A DNA stretch of 64,000 nt from Rheinheimera sp. (GTDB taxonomy: Bacteria > Pseudomonadota > Gammaproteobacteria > Enterobacterales > Alteromonadaceae), in contig NZ_JAUYGV010000006.1 of NCBI RefSeq assembly GCF_030690345.1, positions 248,001 through 312,000 on the forward strand, written 5' to 3'. Under the pieces are notes generated by a model, which saw only the letters and a list, made by a program, of their open reading frames with translations, was not told the origin of the DNA and did not search any database. Below, piece after piece: positions 34,721-44,842 of the stretch. Positions within the stretch are counted from its first letter, which is position 1, and the number at the start of each line of letters is the position of its first letter. A program made the translations under genes and the position numbers.

Positions 34721-34750
34721 AAAACCCCGTGCCACTGGCCGGGGTTTTTT
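34721..34750 (+). terminator. leu attenuator terminator
   Basis: AAAACCCCG (34721-34729), loop, CGGGGTTTT (34739-34747), then TTT: an intrinsic terminator 24 bases after the leader stop. The CGGGGT inside the leader (about 34676-34681) can instead pair with ACCCCG, which would give the competing antiterminator. Confidence 0.85.
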
Positions 34751-34812
34751 GCATTTTAAGCCCCCGCCACAGGTTGCAACCTAAACCGAGATAACGGAAC
34801 AGGACAAACACG

Positions 34813-37480
<2,668 letters not shown>

Positions 37481-37481
<1 letters not shown>

Positions 37482-38917
37482 TGGCCCATGATTCTTTCGC
37501 AAAAACGCTATATCAAAAAATCTACGCCAGCCATGTGGTGGGCAAGCTAAACCCCAGCACCGACCTATTGTATGTTGACCGGCATTTAATTCATGAGGTC
37601 ACCTCACCGCAGGCGTTTTCCGGTTTAAAGCTGGCGAACCGCAGCGTGCGCCGGCCGGATTTAACCTTTGCTACTATGGACCATAATGTGTCAACGCAGC
37701 GCCGCAGTATCGACGCCGCCGGTGAGACTTCGCGCAAGCAGCTGGAGGCCTTAGCCGCCAACTGCGAAGAAAACCGTATTCCGCTGCTGGATTTAACCCA
37801 TCCGGATCAGGGCATAGTGCATGTGATTGGCCCCGAGCAGGGTTTAACCCAGCCTGGCATGATTATCGTCTGTGGTGACTCGCACACCTCTACCCACGGC
37901 GCCTTTGGCGCGCTGGCCTTTGGTATTGGTACTTCAGAGGTAGAGCACGTACTGGCGACGCAAACACTGCCGCAGCAGCAGGCAAAAACATTAAAAGTGG
38001 AGATTAATGGCGAGTTAAGCGCCTATGTTACGCCAAAAGACGTGATCATGGCGGTAATAGGCAAGCTGGGTACTGCCGGTGGGAATGGTTTTGTCGCTGA
38101 ATTTAGCGGCAGTGCTATCCGCGCCATGAGCATGGAAGGACGGATGACGCTGTGCAATATGAGCATTGAAATGGGCGCTAAAGCCGGGCTGATTGCACCG
38201 GATCAAACTACTTTCGATTACATCAAAGGCAAGGCGCATGCGCCCCAATCACAGCATTGGGATGCCGCCGTACAGTATTGGCAAAGCCTGTATTCCGATG
38301 CCGATGCGCTGTTTGATCAGGTGGTGAAGATTGATGCCGCTGCTATTACGCCGCAAATTACCTGGGGCACTAACCCCGAGCAGGTAATGGCAGTGGATCA
38401 AAGCGTACCCTCACCAGATAGTTTTACTGATGCCACCAAGCGCGACGCCGCTGAACGGGCGCTGGCCTATATGGGGCTGGAGCCCGGGCAAAAGCTGACC
38501 GACTGCAGCGTGGACGTGGTGTTTATCGGCAGTTGCACCAACAGCCGGATTGAAGACCTACGCGCTGCCGCAAGTGTGGTGCAGGGCAAAAAAGTCGCTG
38601 CCGGCGTGCGCGCCTTAGTAGTACCGGGCTCAGGCGTGGTAAAACGCCAGGCTGAGGCTGAAGGCTTAGCCACGATTTTTAAAGACGCCGGTTTTGAATG
38701 GCGGGAACCGGGTTGCAGCATGTGCCTGGGTATGAATGATGACAGAGTGGAAGCCGGCCAGCGCTGTGCTTCTACGTCAAACCGTAACTTTGAAGGCCGT
38801 CAGGGCCGCGGCGCGCGCACCCATCTGGTTAGCCCGGCGATGGCCGCTGCAGCGGCGATTGCCGGTAAGTTTGTTAATATTGCCGCTGTTGCCAATGCAA
38901 AAGGAGATCAGGCATGA
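37481..38917 (+). CDS. leuC: 3-isopropylmalate dehydratase large subunit
   Basis: 478 residues. Holds the [4Fe-4S] cluster with Cys ligands in [14 protein letters not shown] and [32 protein letters not shown] is the aconitase-family block. Works with LeuD to isomerise 2- to 3-isopropylmalate. It overlaps leuB by one base and leuD by four bases (ATGA). Confidence 0.97.
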
Positions 38918-39516
38918 GTAAGATTTTTGCACAGGGCCTGGTGTGCCCGCTGGATAAAAACAACGTCGATACCGACCAGATTATCCCCAAGCAGTTTTTA
39001 ACCAGTGTCAGCCGTGACGGCTTTGCCGAGGCAATGTTTTATGACTGGCGTTATCTGGCCGATGGTGCGCCGAACCCGGATTTTGTTGTTAACCGGCCGG
39101 AGTATAAAGGCGCCAGTATTTTGCTAACGCGGGCTAACTTTGGCTGTGGCTCCAGTCGCGAACACGCGCCCTGGGCGATTAAACAGTATGGCTTTACCGT
39201 GATTATTGCCGAAAGCTTTGCCGATATTTTCTTTAATAACAGCGTTAATAACGCCATGTTGTTAATTCAGCTGAGCAAAACCAATATCGACTTACTGTTT
39301 AACCGCTGCCAGCAAGGCCCGCAGCAGTGGCAAATTGACTTAGCCAGCCAGGAAATTATGTTCGGCAATAACGCGGCGATGGGCTTTAATATCGACGCCG
39401 ATATTAAACAGCGGTTGTTATCCGGGCTGGATTTTATCGGCAGCAGCGAGCAGTTAAATTCGCAAATTGCCGACTACGAACAAAGCCGCAAAGCCAGCCA
39501 GCCCTGGTTGGGGTAA
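38914..39516 (+). CDS. leuD: 3-isopropylmalate dehydratase small subunit
   Basis: 200 residues, usual length. [14 protein letters not shown] and [15 protein letters not shown] are the swivel-domain signatures that complete the isomerase active site. Last gene of leuABCD, closed by a terminator 44 bases later. Past this terminator the base composition changes sharply. Confidence 0.97.
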   Translation: MSKIFAQGLVCPLDKNNVDTDQIIPKQFLTSVSRDGFAEAMFYDWRYLADGAPNPDFVVNRPEYKGASILLTRANFGCGSSREHAPWAIKQYGFTVIIAESFADIFFNNSVNNAMLLIQLSKTNIDLLFNRCQQGPQQWQIDLASQEIMFGNNAAMGFNIDADIKQRLLSGLDFIGSSEQLNSQIADYEQSRKASQPWLG

Positions 39517-39559
39517 GCGAATGCTCTGTCAGCTGCGATCCAACGGGCTGACAGTTAAC

Positions 39560-39600
39560 AAAAACACCTCAGCGGCATATCTGCCCTGAGGTGTTTTTTT
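39560..39600 (+). terminator. terminator of leuABCD
   Basis: AAAAACACCTCAG (39560-39572) pairs with CTGAGGTGTTTTT (39585 onward), 12-base loop, long T-run to 39600. Confidence 0.93.
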
Positions 39601-39812
39601 ATATTGTTGCCTGTGCTATCTACCTGCTATAAATTAGGGACTTAAAGCCGCGTTGCGCAGAAATATCACGCACAACCGCCGAAATATAGTGCATGCTTGT
39701 TTTTCCAGACTGTGACAATGGAAGTTGAAGATTTATGGTTATTTTTCAATAAATTATCAATTTCTGCTCCCTCTATCGGAATTGAGAAAACGAGCATGCT
39801 CAAGAATAAAAT
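39601..39812. other. AT-rich gap between leuD terminator and first cassette
   Basis: No supported gene. A frame of about 40 codons opens at 39697 but continues only as a shadow of the HNH gene. No integrase gene, and no attC-like site was found here. The last bases (AAAATGTTAGGC) resemble the attI junction context AAAGTTAGGC of class 1 integrons, which is only suggestive. Confidence 0.5.
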
Positions 39813-39813
39813 G

Positions 39814-40532
39814 TTAGGCATTCAGGAGGCTTCATGGTTGATTTGCAGTTTAAAAAATTTATGGCGTTTGTCAGATTGCAATCTAATAAAAAACTGCCAA
39901 CTATCGGTGGGAAAAGTACATTTACTGTTGAAGTGGTTGGTGATGGTTTTGTGTTTACTCCAAACAGTTCGGGGACTCGCAGAAAATCAAGTAATGCCAA
40001 ACTTTTTTTTGAGCGACATCGAGCGAATGGCTCATATAAAACAACAGATTACTCAGAGAAATCTGTAAATGCATCTTACTATTTATCACTGCTGAAAAGC
40101 TTTTATGCAGATAATAATAAAGTTGTAGAATTTGATAGTGTTAATTCCCCTAAAGCGATAGAAGGCTATCTGATAGATTTCCAATACTTTGAACGTAAGA
40201 GGAATAAAAACTTAGCTGATGAATGCAAGAAGAGGGATGATTATAAATGCCAAGCATGTGGATTTAAGCTAAGTGTTAATGGTAAATATGCAATTGAATG
40301 CCATCATAAGTTTCCACTTTCAGAGTCTGGGGAAACTACAACTCAACTAAGTGATTTGATATCACTATGTCCAACATGTCATCGTTTAACTCATTTACGA
40401 CAACCAGCACTGTCTATAACTGAGCTTAAAAGGATGCTAAAGCATGCCTAACAATCGGCTGTTGTCGCGCCTTCGGCGCTGGGACGGCCTTTCCGCTGCG
40501 GCGCGGCTACAAGTCCGCCCCAAAGCCGGGCG
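39814..40532 (+). mobile_element. integron-type gene cassette 1 (HNH nuclease)
   Basis: The left border is G|TTAGGC (GTTAGGC at 39813-39819), 15 bases before the gene. The right border is the attC-like site whose R'' box is GCCTAAC (40446-40452) and whose last G is at 40532. GCCTAAC is the exact reverse complement of GTTAGGC at the cassette start, as required when the excised circle re-forms attC. The cassette holds one gene, in the same direction as attC, with its stop inside the R'' box. The gene is AT-rich compared with neighbouring operons. No integrase is in view. Confidence 0.82.
39834..40451 (+). CDS. HNH endonuclease domain protein in an integron cassette
   Basis: 205 residues with AGGAGG upstream. 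The C-terminal HNH domain has zinc cysteines C139xxC142 (YKCQACGF) and C179xxC182 (LCPTCHRLTH), catalytic H157-H158 (ECHHKFPL) and H183. The middle Asn position is taken by Asp/Ser (LSDLI). The N-terminal 125 residues are basic in part (SGTRRKSSNAKLFFERHR) and were not recognised; they may bind DNA. No methylase gene is adjacent, so a classic restriction pair is unlikely. It may be a solitary modification-dependent nuclease or an anti-phage or toxin cassette. That role is an inference from cassette location. Confidence 0.85.
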   Translation: MVDLQFKKFMAFVRLQSNKKLPTIGGKSTFTVEVVGDGFVFTPNSSGTRRKSSNAKLFFERHRANGSYKTTDYSEKSVNASYYLSLLKSFYADNNKVVEFDSVNSPKAIEGYLIDFQYFERKRNKNLADECKKRDDYKCQACGFKLSVNGKYAIECHHKFPLSESGETTTQLSDLISLCPTCHRLTHLRQPALSITELKRMLKHA

Positions 40533-40538
40533 TTATTT
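40446..40538 (+). other. attC recombination site 1
   Basis: About 93 bases. R'' GCCTAAC at the left, GCGTTATTT with R' GTTATTT at 40532-40538 on the right. Inside them CGGCT and AGCCG are complementary (L boxes), and the GC-rich interior (GCGCCTTCGGCGC, then GCGGCGCGGC) folds into a hairpin, as attC sites do in their single-stranded form. Sharp GC contrast to the cassette genes. Confidence 0.82.
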
Positions 40539-40926
40539 ACCCGAGTTACCCATGAAGAATTTCTATTTTAGAAAGACAAATATACCTGAATTAAGCCTTT
40601 ACTCTCAAAGTCAGCAGACTGAGATTCTAAAATCTATTGAGCCTCATTGGTTGGAGGTTGTAATTTTTTATACAGGTATAATTTTAACAATGTGGCTTGG
40701 TAAAGTAGTAGGTTTGATTGTATTTTCAAATACGAGCAATTATTGGTTGGCTGCAATCGCAAGCGGCTCTGCTGTTGCCGCTTTTTACTTTTTCTACGAG
40801 TTTATTTTATTGAATTTTTTCACTCGCCAAAGGGTTCTGGCAAAACTTGGCAACTAACAGAGGTTATCAGAGCCTCGCCCTTTGGGCGCTCGACTTGCAA
40901 CAAGTAGCTCGCGCGTGTGGCGGGCG
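40533..40926 (+). mobile_element. integron-type gene cassette 2 (membrane protein)
   Basis: Starts at G|TTATTT and ends at the G of the second attC-like site. The cassette start GTTATTT and its own R'' box AACTAAC are complementary at six of seven positions. One small gene lies in the attC direction with its stop inside the R'' box. Same tight architecture as cassette 1. Confidence 0.75.
40552..40857 (+). CDS. two-helix membrane protein in an integron cassette
   Basis: 101 residues from ATG at 40552. An upstream in-frame ATG at 40444 would translate the attC site, so it is rejected. N-terminal 35 residues are polar (MKNFYFRKTNIPELSLYSQ). Two membrane segments lie at about 39-61 (VIFYTGIILTMWLGKVVGLIVF) and 68-92 (WLAAIASGSAVAAFYFFYEF), with a basic tail RQRVLAKLGN. 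No family recognised. A weak ribosome binding site (GAGTT) precedes the start. AT-rich, unlike nearby operons. Short membrane proteins are frequent in cassettes; function unknown. Confidence 0.75.
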   Translation: MKNFYFRKTNIPELSLYSQSQQTEILKSIEPHWLEVVIFYTGIILTMWLGKVVGLIVFSNTSNYWLAAIASGSAVAAFYFFYEFILLNFFTRQRVLAKLGN

Positions 40927-40932
40927 TTAGCG
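40852..40932 (+). other. attC recombination site 2
   Basis: About 81 bases from R'' AACTAAC (40852-40858) to R' GTTAGCG (40926-40932). The interior contains CGCCCTTTGGGCG and the dyad GCTCGACTTG with CAAGTAGCTCG, giving a foldable core. L boxes are less clear than in site 1. Same orientation as site 1. The DNA beyond it returns to host-like composition with the esterase gene. Confidence 0.75.
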
Positions 40933-40997
40933 CTAAAATCGTTTCAAGTTCTAATCGCGGGTGACATGTTCAGTTTTTAAAATTAAACGGAATAATA

Positions 40998-42128
40998 ATG
41001 AAAAAAACAATTTTTGCTTTAATGCTGCTTATTTTGGGGATCCACTGCAGTACTTGGGCAGCGGGGAATTACACTGAAATTCAACAGCTGGTGATTGACA
41101 GCACGGTGCTGGCAGAACAGCGTAACCTGGTGGTGTATCTGCCTGCGGGTTACCAAAACAATAAAGACCGTTTTCCGGTTTTATATATCACCGATGGCGA
41201 TATACAAGGGCCTCATACGGCCGGCACTTTAGATTACCTGGCAAAATTCGATCAAACGCCAAAGATGATCGTCGTGGGTATTGTGAACCCGCCGCAGACT
41301 CGTGTCAGAGATCTGACTGTTACGGGTGCAGATAAGCAAAACACACAGCAGTTAGACAATGCAGATCGGTTTTTAGCCTTTATTGAGCAGGAAGTTATCC
41401 CTTTAGTTAAACAGCGATACCGTACTCTGGATTATCAAGCGCTGTCCGGCACCTCACATGGTGGTCAGTTTGCTATTAATGCACTGGTAAAGCGACCCGG
41501 GTTGTTCAATGGTGTTATAGCTATCAGCCCGTCTTTATATTGGAATAAAAATCAAATGCTTGGGTTGTCAGAAGCTGCTTTGAAGAGCCGGCAGCTGCAG
41601 GGGCGTTTATATGTTTCTATTGCCAATGAAGAGTCGACAATGACAGAACCCTTTCAGGGATTTGTCGAATTGACGCAACGTTACCCAACTGAAAAGCTGG
41701 CAGTGGTGAGCCAGACTTTTAGCAACGAAACTCATAACACAACAGTGTTGCAAGGGCAGTACTATGGTTTAAAACACTTATTCTCAGGTTGGGCCATCCC
41801 TGAATCGCCGCAAACCTTAGCCGATTTGCAGACTAACTTTGAGAAGCGTTCGAAGCTGCTAAATACTCCGATGGCTATTCCTGAAGACAGAGCCGCTGGA
41901 TATGGCCAATGGTTACAATACTTAAACCGGCAGGATGATGCGTTGGCACTGCTCAAGTGGAATCGAAAAACTTATTCTCAATCCTTAAACGCACATGCCG
42001 CCTTAATAAAGGCCTACCTGCATTTTAAATTAGCGGATGATGCTAAAGCAGCACTTGAAGATGCAATTAAATCTATCGATGGGCTAAGCGCTGAACAAAA
42101 AGCACAGCTTGAAGGTTTATTTACTTAG
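40998..42128 (+). CDS. secreted esterase-D-type alpha/beta hydrolase
   Basis: 376 residues. Signal peptide to about residue 21 (TWAA). Esterase D-like domain with the nucleophile Ser in ALSGTSHGGQFAIN, and FPVLYITDGDIQ and IAISPSLYWNKN as typical of the IroE/Fes-like and BesA group. The C-terminal 80 residues are helical, TPR-like (GYGQWLQYLNRQDDALALLKW). It may hydrolyse siderophore or other esters in the periplasm. No attC follows it, so it is not counted as a cassette although it comes after attC site 2. Confidence 0.85.
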   Translation: MKKTIFALMLLILGIHCSTWAAGNYTEIQQLVIDSTVLAEQRNLVVYLPAGYQNNKDRFPVLYITDGDIQGPHTAGTLDYLAKFDQTPKMIVVGIVNPPQTRVRDLTVTGADKQNTQQLDNADRFLAFIEQEVIPLVKQRYRTLDYQALSGTSHGGQFAINALVKRPGLFNGVIAISPSLYWNKNQMLGLSEAALKSRQLQGRLYVSIANEESTMTEPFQGFVELTQRYPTEKLAVVSQTFSNETHNTTVLQGQYYGLKHLFSGWAIPESPQTLADLQTNFEKRSKLLNTPMAIPEDRAAGYGQWLQYLNRQDDALALLKWNRKTYSQSLNAHAALIKAYLHFKLADDAKAALEDAIKSIDGLSAEQKAQLEGLFT

Positions 42129-42192
42129 CATGGCAATACCCTGTCAGCTTTGTATACTTAAGGCCGGTTTATGTTAGCGGCGGGGTAAATAT

Positions 42193-42579
42193 ATGCGTAG
42201 CAAAAACACGGCAATTACGGTTATCAGCGCTCTGGCGGCGCTACTGCTTTGGTTACCTGAAGCAGCAGCCCACCACGGTTGGAACTGGACCGAAGACAAA
42301 CAAACAGAAATGACCGGCACTATCACCGAGGTTTTTATCGGGCCGCCTCACCCCCGGCTGATGATTGAGACCGATACCGGCCGCTGGCAGGTGGATTTAG
42401 GTAACCCGCGGCAAACTAAAAGTGCCGGTTTTGTTGAAGGTGAGGCCAAAACAGGCGACCAGGTACTGATTCGTGGCCACCGCTCTGCCAACAAAGCTGA
42501 ACATATTATCAAAGCGGTACGTGCCACTATTAATAACAAGCAATATACCTTTTATCCGGAACTGCTGCGTGAGGACTAA
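42193..42579 (+). CDS. DUF6152-like secreted protein
   Basis: 128 residues. Signal peptide ending EAAAHH near residue 26. A small OB-like beta domain follows, with TEMTGTITEVFIGPPHPRLMI, GRWQVDLGNPRQTKSAG and TGDQVLIRGHRSANKAEHIIKA. This pattern matches the DUF6152 group, often adjacent to a membrane partner. The next gene (DUF6644-like) starts 6 bases on. Periplasmic; function unknown. His-rich AAHHGWNW after the signal might bind metal. Confidence 0.75.
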   Translation: MRSKNTAITVISALAALLLWLPEAAAHHGWNWTEDKQTEMTGTITEVFIGPPHPRLMIETDTGRWQVDLGNPRQTKSAGFVEGEAKTGDQVLIRGHRSANKAEHIIKAVRATINNKQYTFYPELLRED

Positions 42580-42585
42580 GCTGTA

Positions 42586-43062
42586 ATGCTGACGGCGTTG
42601 TTTCTGAGTTTGGCAGATACAGCATTAGCATCGGCATTGCGTCAGTCGGACATCGGCTATCCGCTGGTAGCCTCAGCACATATTCTGGGCCTGGCTTTGC
42701 TGGTAGGCAGTATCGTCACGCTCGACTTACGTATTTTAAACATCATTAAGCGTGGCAGCCTTAGCGAACTGGCACCCCTATTAAGCTCGGTTGCTGCGGG
42801 CGGGTTTATGTTGGCAATACTAACCGGGGTGCTGTTATTCAGCGTGCAGCCGGCACACTATCTGGGCAACAGCGCCTTTTTGCTAAAGCTGGCCCTGATC
42901 AGTCTGGCGCTGCTTAATGTGGCACTGGTACATAACCTGGCGTGCTGGCGCGCTATTCTGGCTGGCCAGCCAGCCACTTTACCGCTGAAACTCAGCGCCT
43001 TTATCTCGCTTACGCTATGGCTTGCCATTATCACTGCCGGCCGTTGGATCGCCTTTGTTTAG
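42586..43062 (+). CDS. DUF6644-like membrane protein
   Basis: 158 residues with four predicted membrane segments (about 22-44, 62-85, 95-117 and 130-155). Conserved-looking features are YPLVASAHILGLALLVGSIVTLDLR and AHYLGNSAFLLKLALI. Histidines in the segments (His at ASAHILG, PAHYLG, VHNL) would suit heme or metal binding, but this is conjecture. Paired with the DUF6152-like gene. Confidence 0.72.
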   Translation: MLTALFLSLADTALASALRQSDIGYPLVASAHILGLALLVGSIVTLDLRILNIIKRGSLSELAPLLSSVAAGGFMLAILTGVLLFSVQPAHYLGNSAFLLKLALISLALLNVALVHNLACWRAILAGQPATLPLKLSAFISLTLWLAIITAGRWIAFV

Positions 43063-43134
43063 CGTTGACGCTAGATGCCGATTTGCAGCCGGGAAGGAGC
43101 TGTACCTTCGCCCAGTGCGGCAGTAAACTTATCG

Positions 43135-43166
43135 CACTCAACACTCAACACTCAACATTCAACACT
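43135..43166. repeat. 7-bp tandem repeat (CACTCAA)
   Basis: Three perfect copies of CACTCAA (43135-43155), one CATTCAA (43156-43162) and a partial copy CACT. It lies 15 bases before the gamma-glutamylcyclotransferase start, between promoter and ribosome binding site. Unit length is not a multiple of 3 and it is noncoding, so copy changes could alter the leader length. Confidence 0.85.
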
Positions 43167-43180
43167 GAGCAAGGTTAACC

Positions 43181-43522
43181 ATGGCCAAACTATTCTCTTA
43201 CGGCACTTTGCAGCAAAAAAACGTCCAGTTAGCCAACTTTGGCCGCGAGCTAAGCGGCAGTAAAGATATTCTGCAGGGCTATATTATCGGCGAAGTTGAA
43301 ATTACTGACGAACGGGTGCTGCGCGAAAGCGGCAAGGCATTTCACCCGATTCTGCGATTTAGCGGCAATATTACCGATGAGGTGCCCGGCACCGTATTTG
43401 AGCTAACCGATGCTGAATTAGCGCAAGCAGACGACTACGAGGTTGATGCTTATGTGCGGGTAAAAGCGACGCTGAAGTCCGGTACTGAGTGCTGGATTTA
43501 TGCGGCGGCTGAGCATGCTTGA
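43181..43522 (+). CDS. gamma-glutamylcyclotransferase-like (AIG2/YtfP) protein
   Basis: 113 residues. The start MAKLFSYGTLQQKNVQ is the substrate-loop signature (YGTLQ). The end has GTVFELTDAELAQADDYE with the conserved acidic residues, and DAYVRVKATL. It acts on gamma-glutamyl groups to form 5-oxoproline in characterised relatives. Cytoplasmic. Its end overlaps the next gene's start region. Confidence 0.88.
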   Translation: MAKLFSYGTLQQKNVQLANFGRELSGSKDILQGYIIGEVEITDERVLRESGKAFHPILRFSGNITDEVPGTVFELTDAELAQADDYEVDAYVRVKATLKSGTECWIYAAAEHA

Positions 43523-44075
43523 CGATGTACGGTGCTGCAGCTTGTGTGCAGCGCATTTACCGCTGGGGCCGCGGCCTATTTTGCAGTGGCACCCGCAAGC
43601 CCGCATTTTAATTGCCGGCCAGGCGCCGGGGCTAAAAGCACATGAGGCCGGTGTGCCCTTTACCGACGCCAGTGGCGAGCGTTTACGTGGCTGGCTGGGC
43701 TTAACGGCGGAGCAATTTTATAACCCACAGCTGGTGGCAATATTGCCAATGGGCTTTTGTTTTCCCGGTAGCGGCAAAAGTGGCGACCTGCCGCCACGGC
43801 CGGAGTGTGCGCCAGCGTGGCGCCAGGCGCTGCTGCAGCCGTTAAAAAATCTGCAACTGACGCTTGTGATTGGTAAATATGCGCAGGCCTGGCATTTGCC
43901 TGATAATAAAACATCGCTTACCCAAACCGTGGCGGCCTGGCAGCAATATTTACCGCATATCATCCCGCTGCCACACCCCAGCCCGCGTAATAATATCTGG
44001 CTGAAACGCAACCCGTGGTTTGCAGAGCAGCTATTGCCAGAGCTAAAGGCGAGAGTTAACGCTGTGTTGTCATAG
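43500..44075 (+). CDS. uracil-DNA glycosylase family protein
   Basis: 191 residues, overlapping the previous gene by 23 bases; a start at the ATG at 43515 (8-base overlap) is equally possible. CSLCAAHLPLGPRP at the start has Cys residues. Motif A is GQAPGLKAHEAGVPFTDASGERL (two blocks) and motif B is LPHPSPRN, as in UDG families 4-6. Only one CxxC pair is seen near the N-terminus, so an iron-sulfur cluster is doubtful. Likely removes damaged bases or is a divergent UDG-fold protein. Confidence 0.82.
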   Translation: MRRLSMLDDVRCCSLCAAHLPLGPRPILQWHPQARILIAGQAPGLKAHEAGVPFTDASGERLRGWLGLTAEQFYNPQLVAILPMGFCFPGSGKSGDLPPRPECAPAWRQALLQPLKNLQLTLVIGKYAQAWHLPDNKTSLTQTVAAWQQYLPHIIPLPHPSPRNNIWLKRNPWFAEQLLPELKARVNAVLS

Positions 44076-44236
44076 CCGGCCGGTGAGTTGTGCCGGCCTG
44101 CACGGGAGACTCAACGTCATGGCGCTATAATGTTGTCGTGCTAAACTGGCATTGGTCGCCGGCCAGAAAAGCAGTCATTGTGCCGGAAAAGCTGTTTTAT
44201 AGCTTGGTTATATGAATTTTACGCTAAGGAAGTCAC

Positions 44237-44737
44237 ATGAAAAAATTGATTGCAGGGATTTTATGTCTGGTAATGCATACGTCAGTTTATGCTGAATCAA
44301 GCAACAGGCAGAGCATAGAAGAGCTGCTGCAGCTAACGAACGCAGATTCAATGCTTGACGGTATCTATACCCAAATGGATCAAATGTTTGCTGGTATGGG
44401 ACAGCAGATTGGCGTAAAGCCGTCTGAACAGGATATTTTTGATAATTTTATGCAGCAAGTTGGCGCTGTAGTTAAAGAAAAGATGTCTTGGGCAAAAATG
44501 AAAGACCCGATGATAGATATATATTTAAAGCACTACACTGAAAAAGAAGTTCAAGACATGCTGATTTTCTATCGTTCTGCAACGGGACGTTCACTGGTGG
44601 AAAAAATGCCGGCAATAATGAGTGAATCTATGATGCTTTCGCAAAAGATGATGAAAGATGTGATGCCGGAAATTCAACAACTTAGTGCTGAACTTAAACA
44701 AGAGCTGACGACGCGTCGTAGTAAAGAACAAAGGTAA
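44237..44737 (+). CDS. DUF2059 secreted protein
   Basis: 166 residues. Signal peptide to about residue 19 (VYAES). Helical DUF2059 domain with MIDIYLKHYTEKEVQDMLIFYRSATGRSLVEKMP (two blocks), a clear family signature. Met-rich second half (MSESMMLSQKMMKDVMPE). Periplasmic; function unknown. It stands alone, AAGGAAG before ATG. Confidence 0.88.
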   Translation: MKKLIAGILCLVMHTSVYAESSNRQSIEELLQLTNADSMLDGIYTQMDQMFAGMGQQIGVKPSEQDIFDNFMQQVGAVVKEKMSWAKMKDPMIDIYLKHYTEKEVQDMLIFYRSATGRSLVEKMPAIMSESMMLSQKMMKDVMPEIQQLSAELKQELTTRRSKEQR

Positions 44738-44762
44738 AACTCTGCATAGGCGCCAGATACCA

Positions 44763-44789
44763 CTAAGCGCAGGGTAACAGTGCGCTTAG
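44763..44789. terminator. hairpin between convergent DUF2059 and DUF945 genes
   Basis: CTAAGCGCA (44763-44771), 9-base loop, TGCGCTTAG (44781-44789). Perfect stem, no T-run, placed between two convergent genes; a possible weak terminator. Confidence 0.45.
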
Positions 44790-44842
44790 CGGTAACAAAC
44801 TTATAGCTGCATAGCAGAGTCTTCCGGTTTGATACTGCCGGC

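Noticed and set aside
39697..40068. 123-codon plus-strand frame before and within the HNH gene
   Set aside because: Starts in the AT-rich gap and overlaps the HNH gene in another frame; crosses the cassette border and has no recognisable domain.
40444..40551. N-terminal extension of the cassette-2 membrane protein
   Set aside because: These 36 codons lie in the attC site; the ATG at 40552 gives a normal start after the cassette border.
42173..42179. GTTAGCG after the esterase gene, matching the R' box of attC site 2
   Set aside because: No R'' box or foldable attC core precedes it, so the esterase is not counted as a third cassette.
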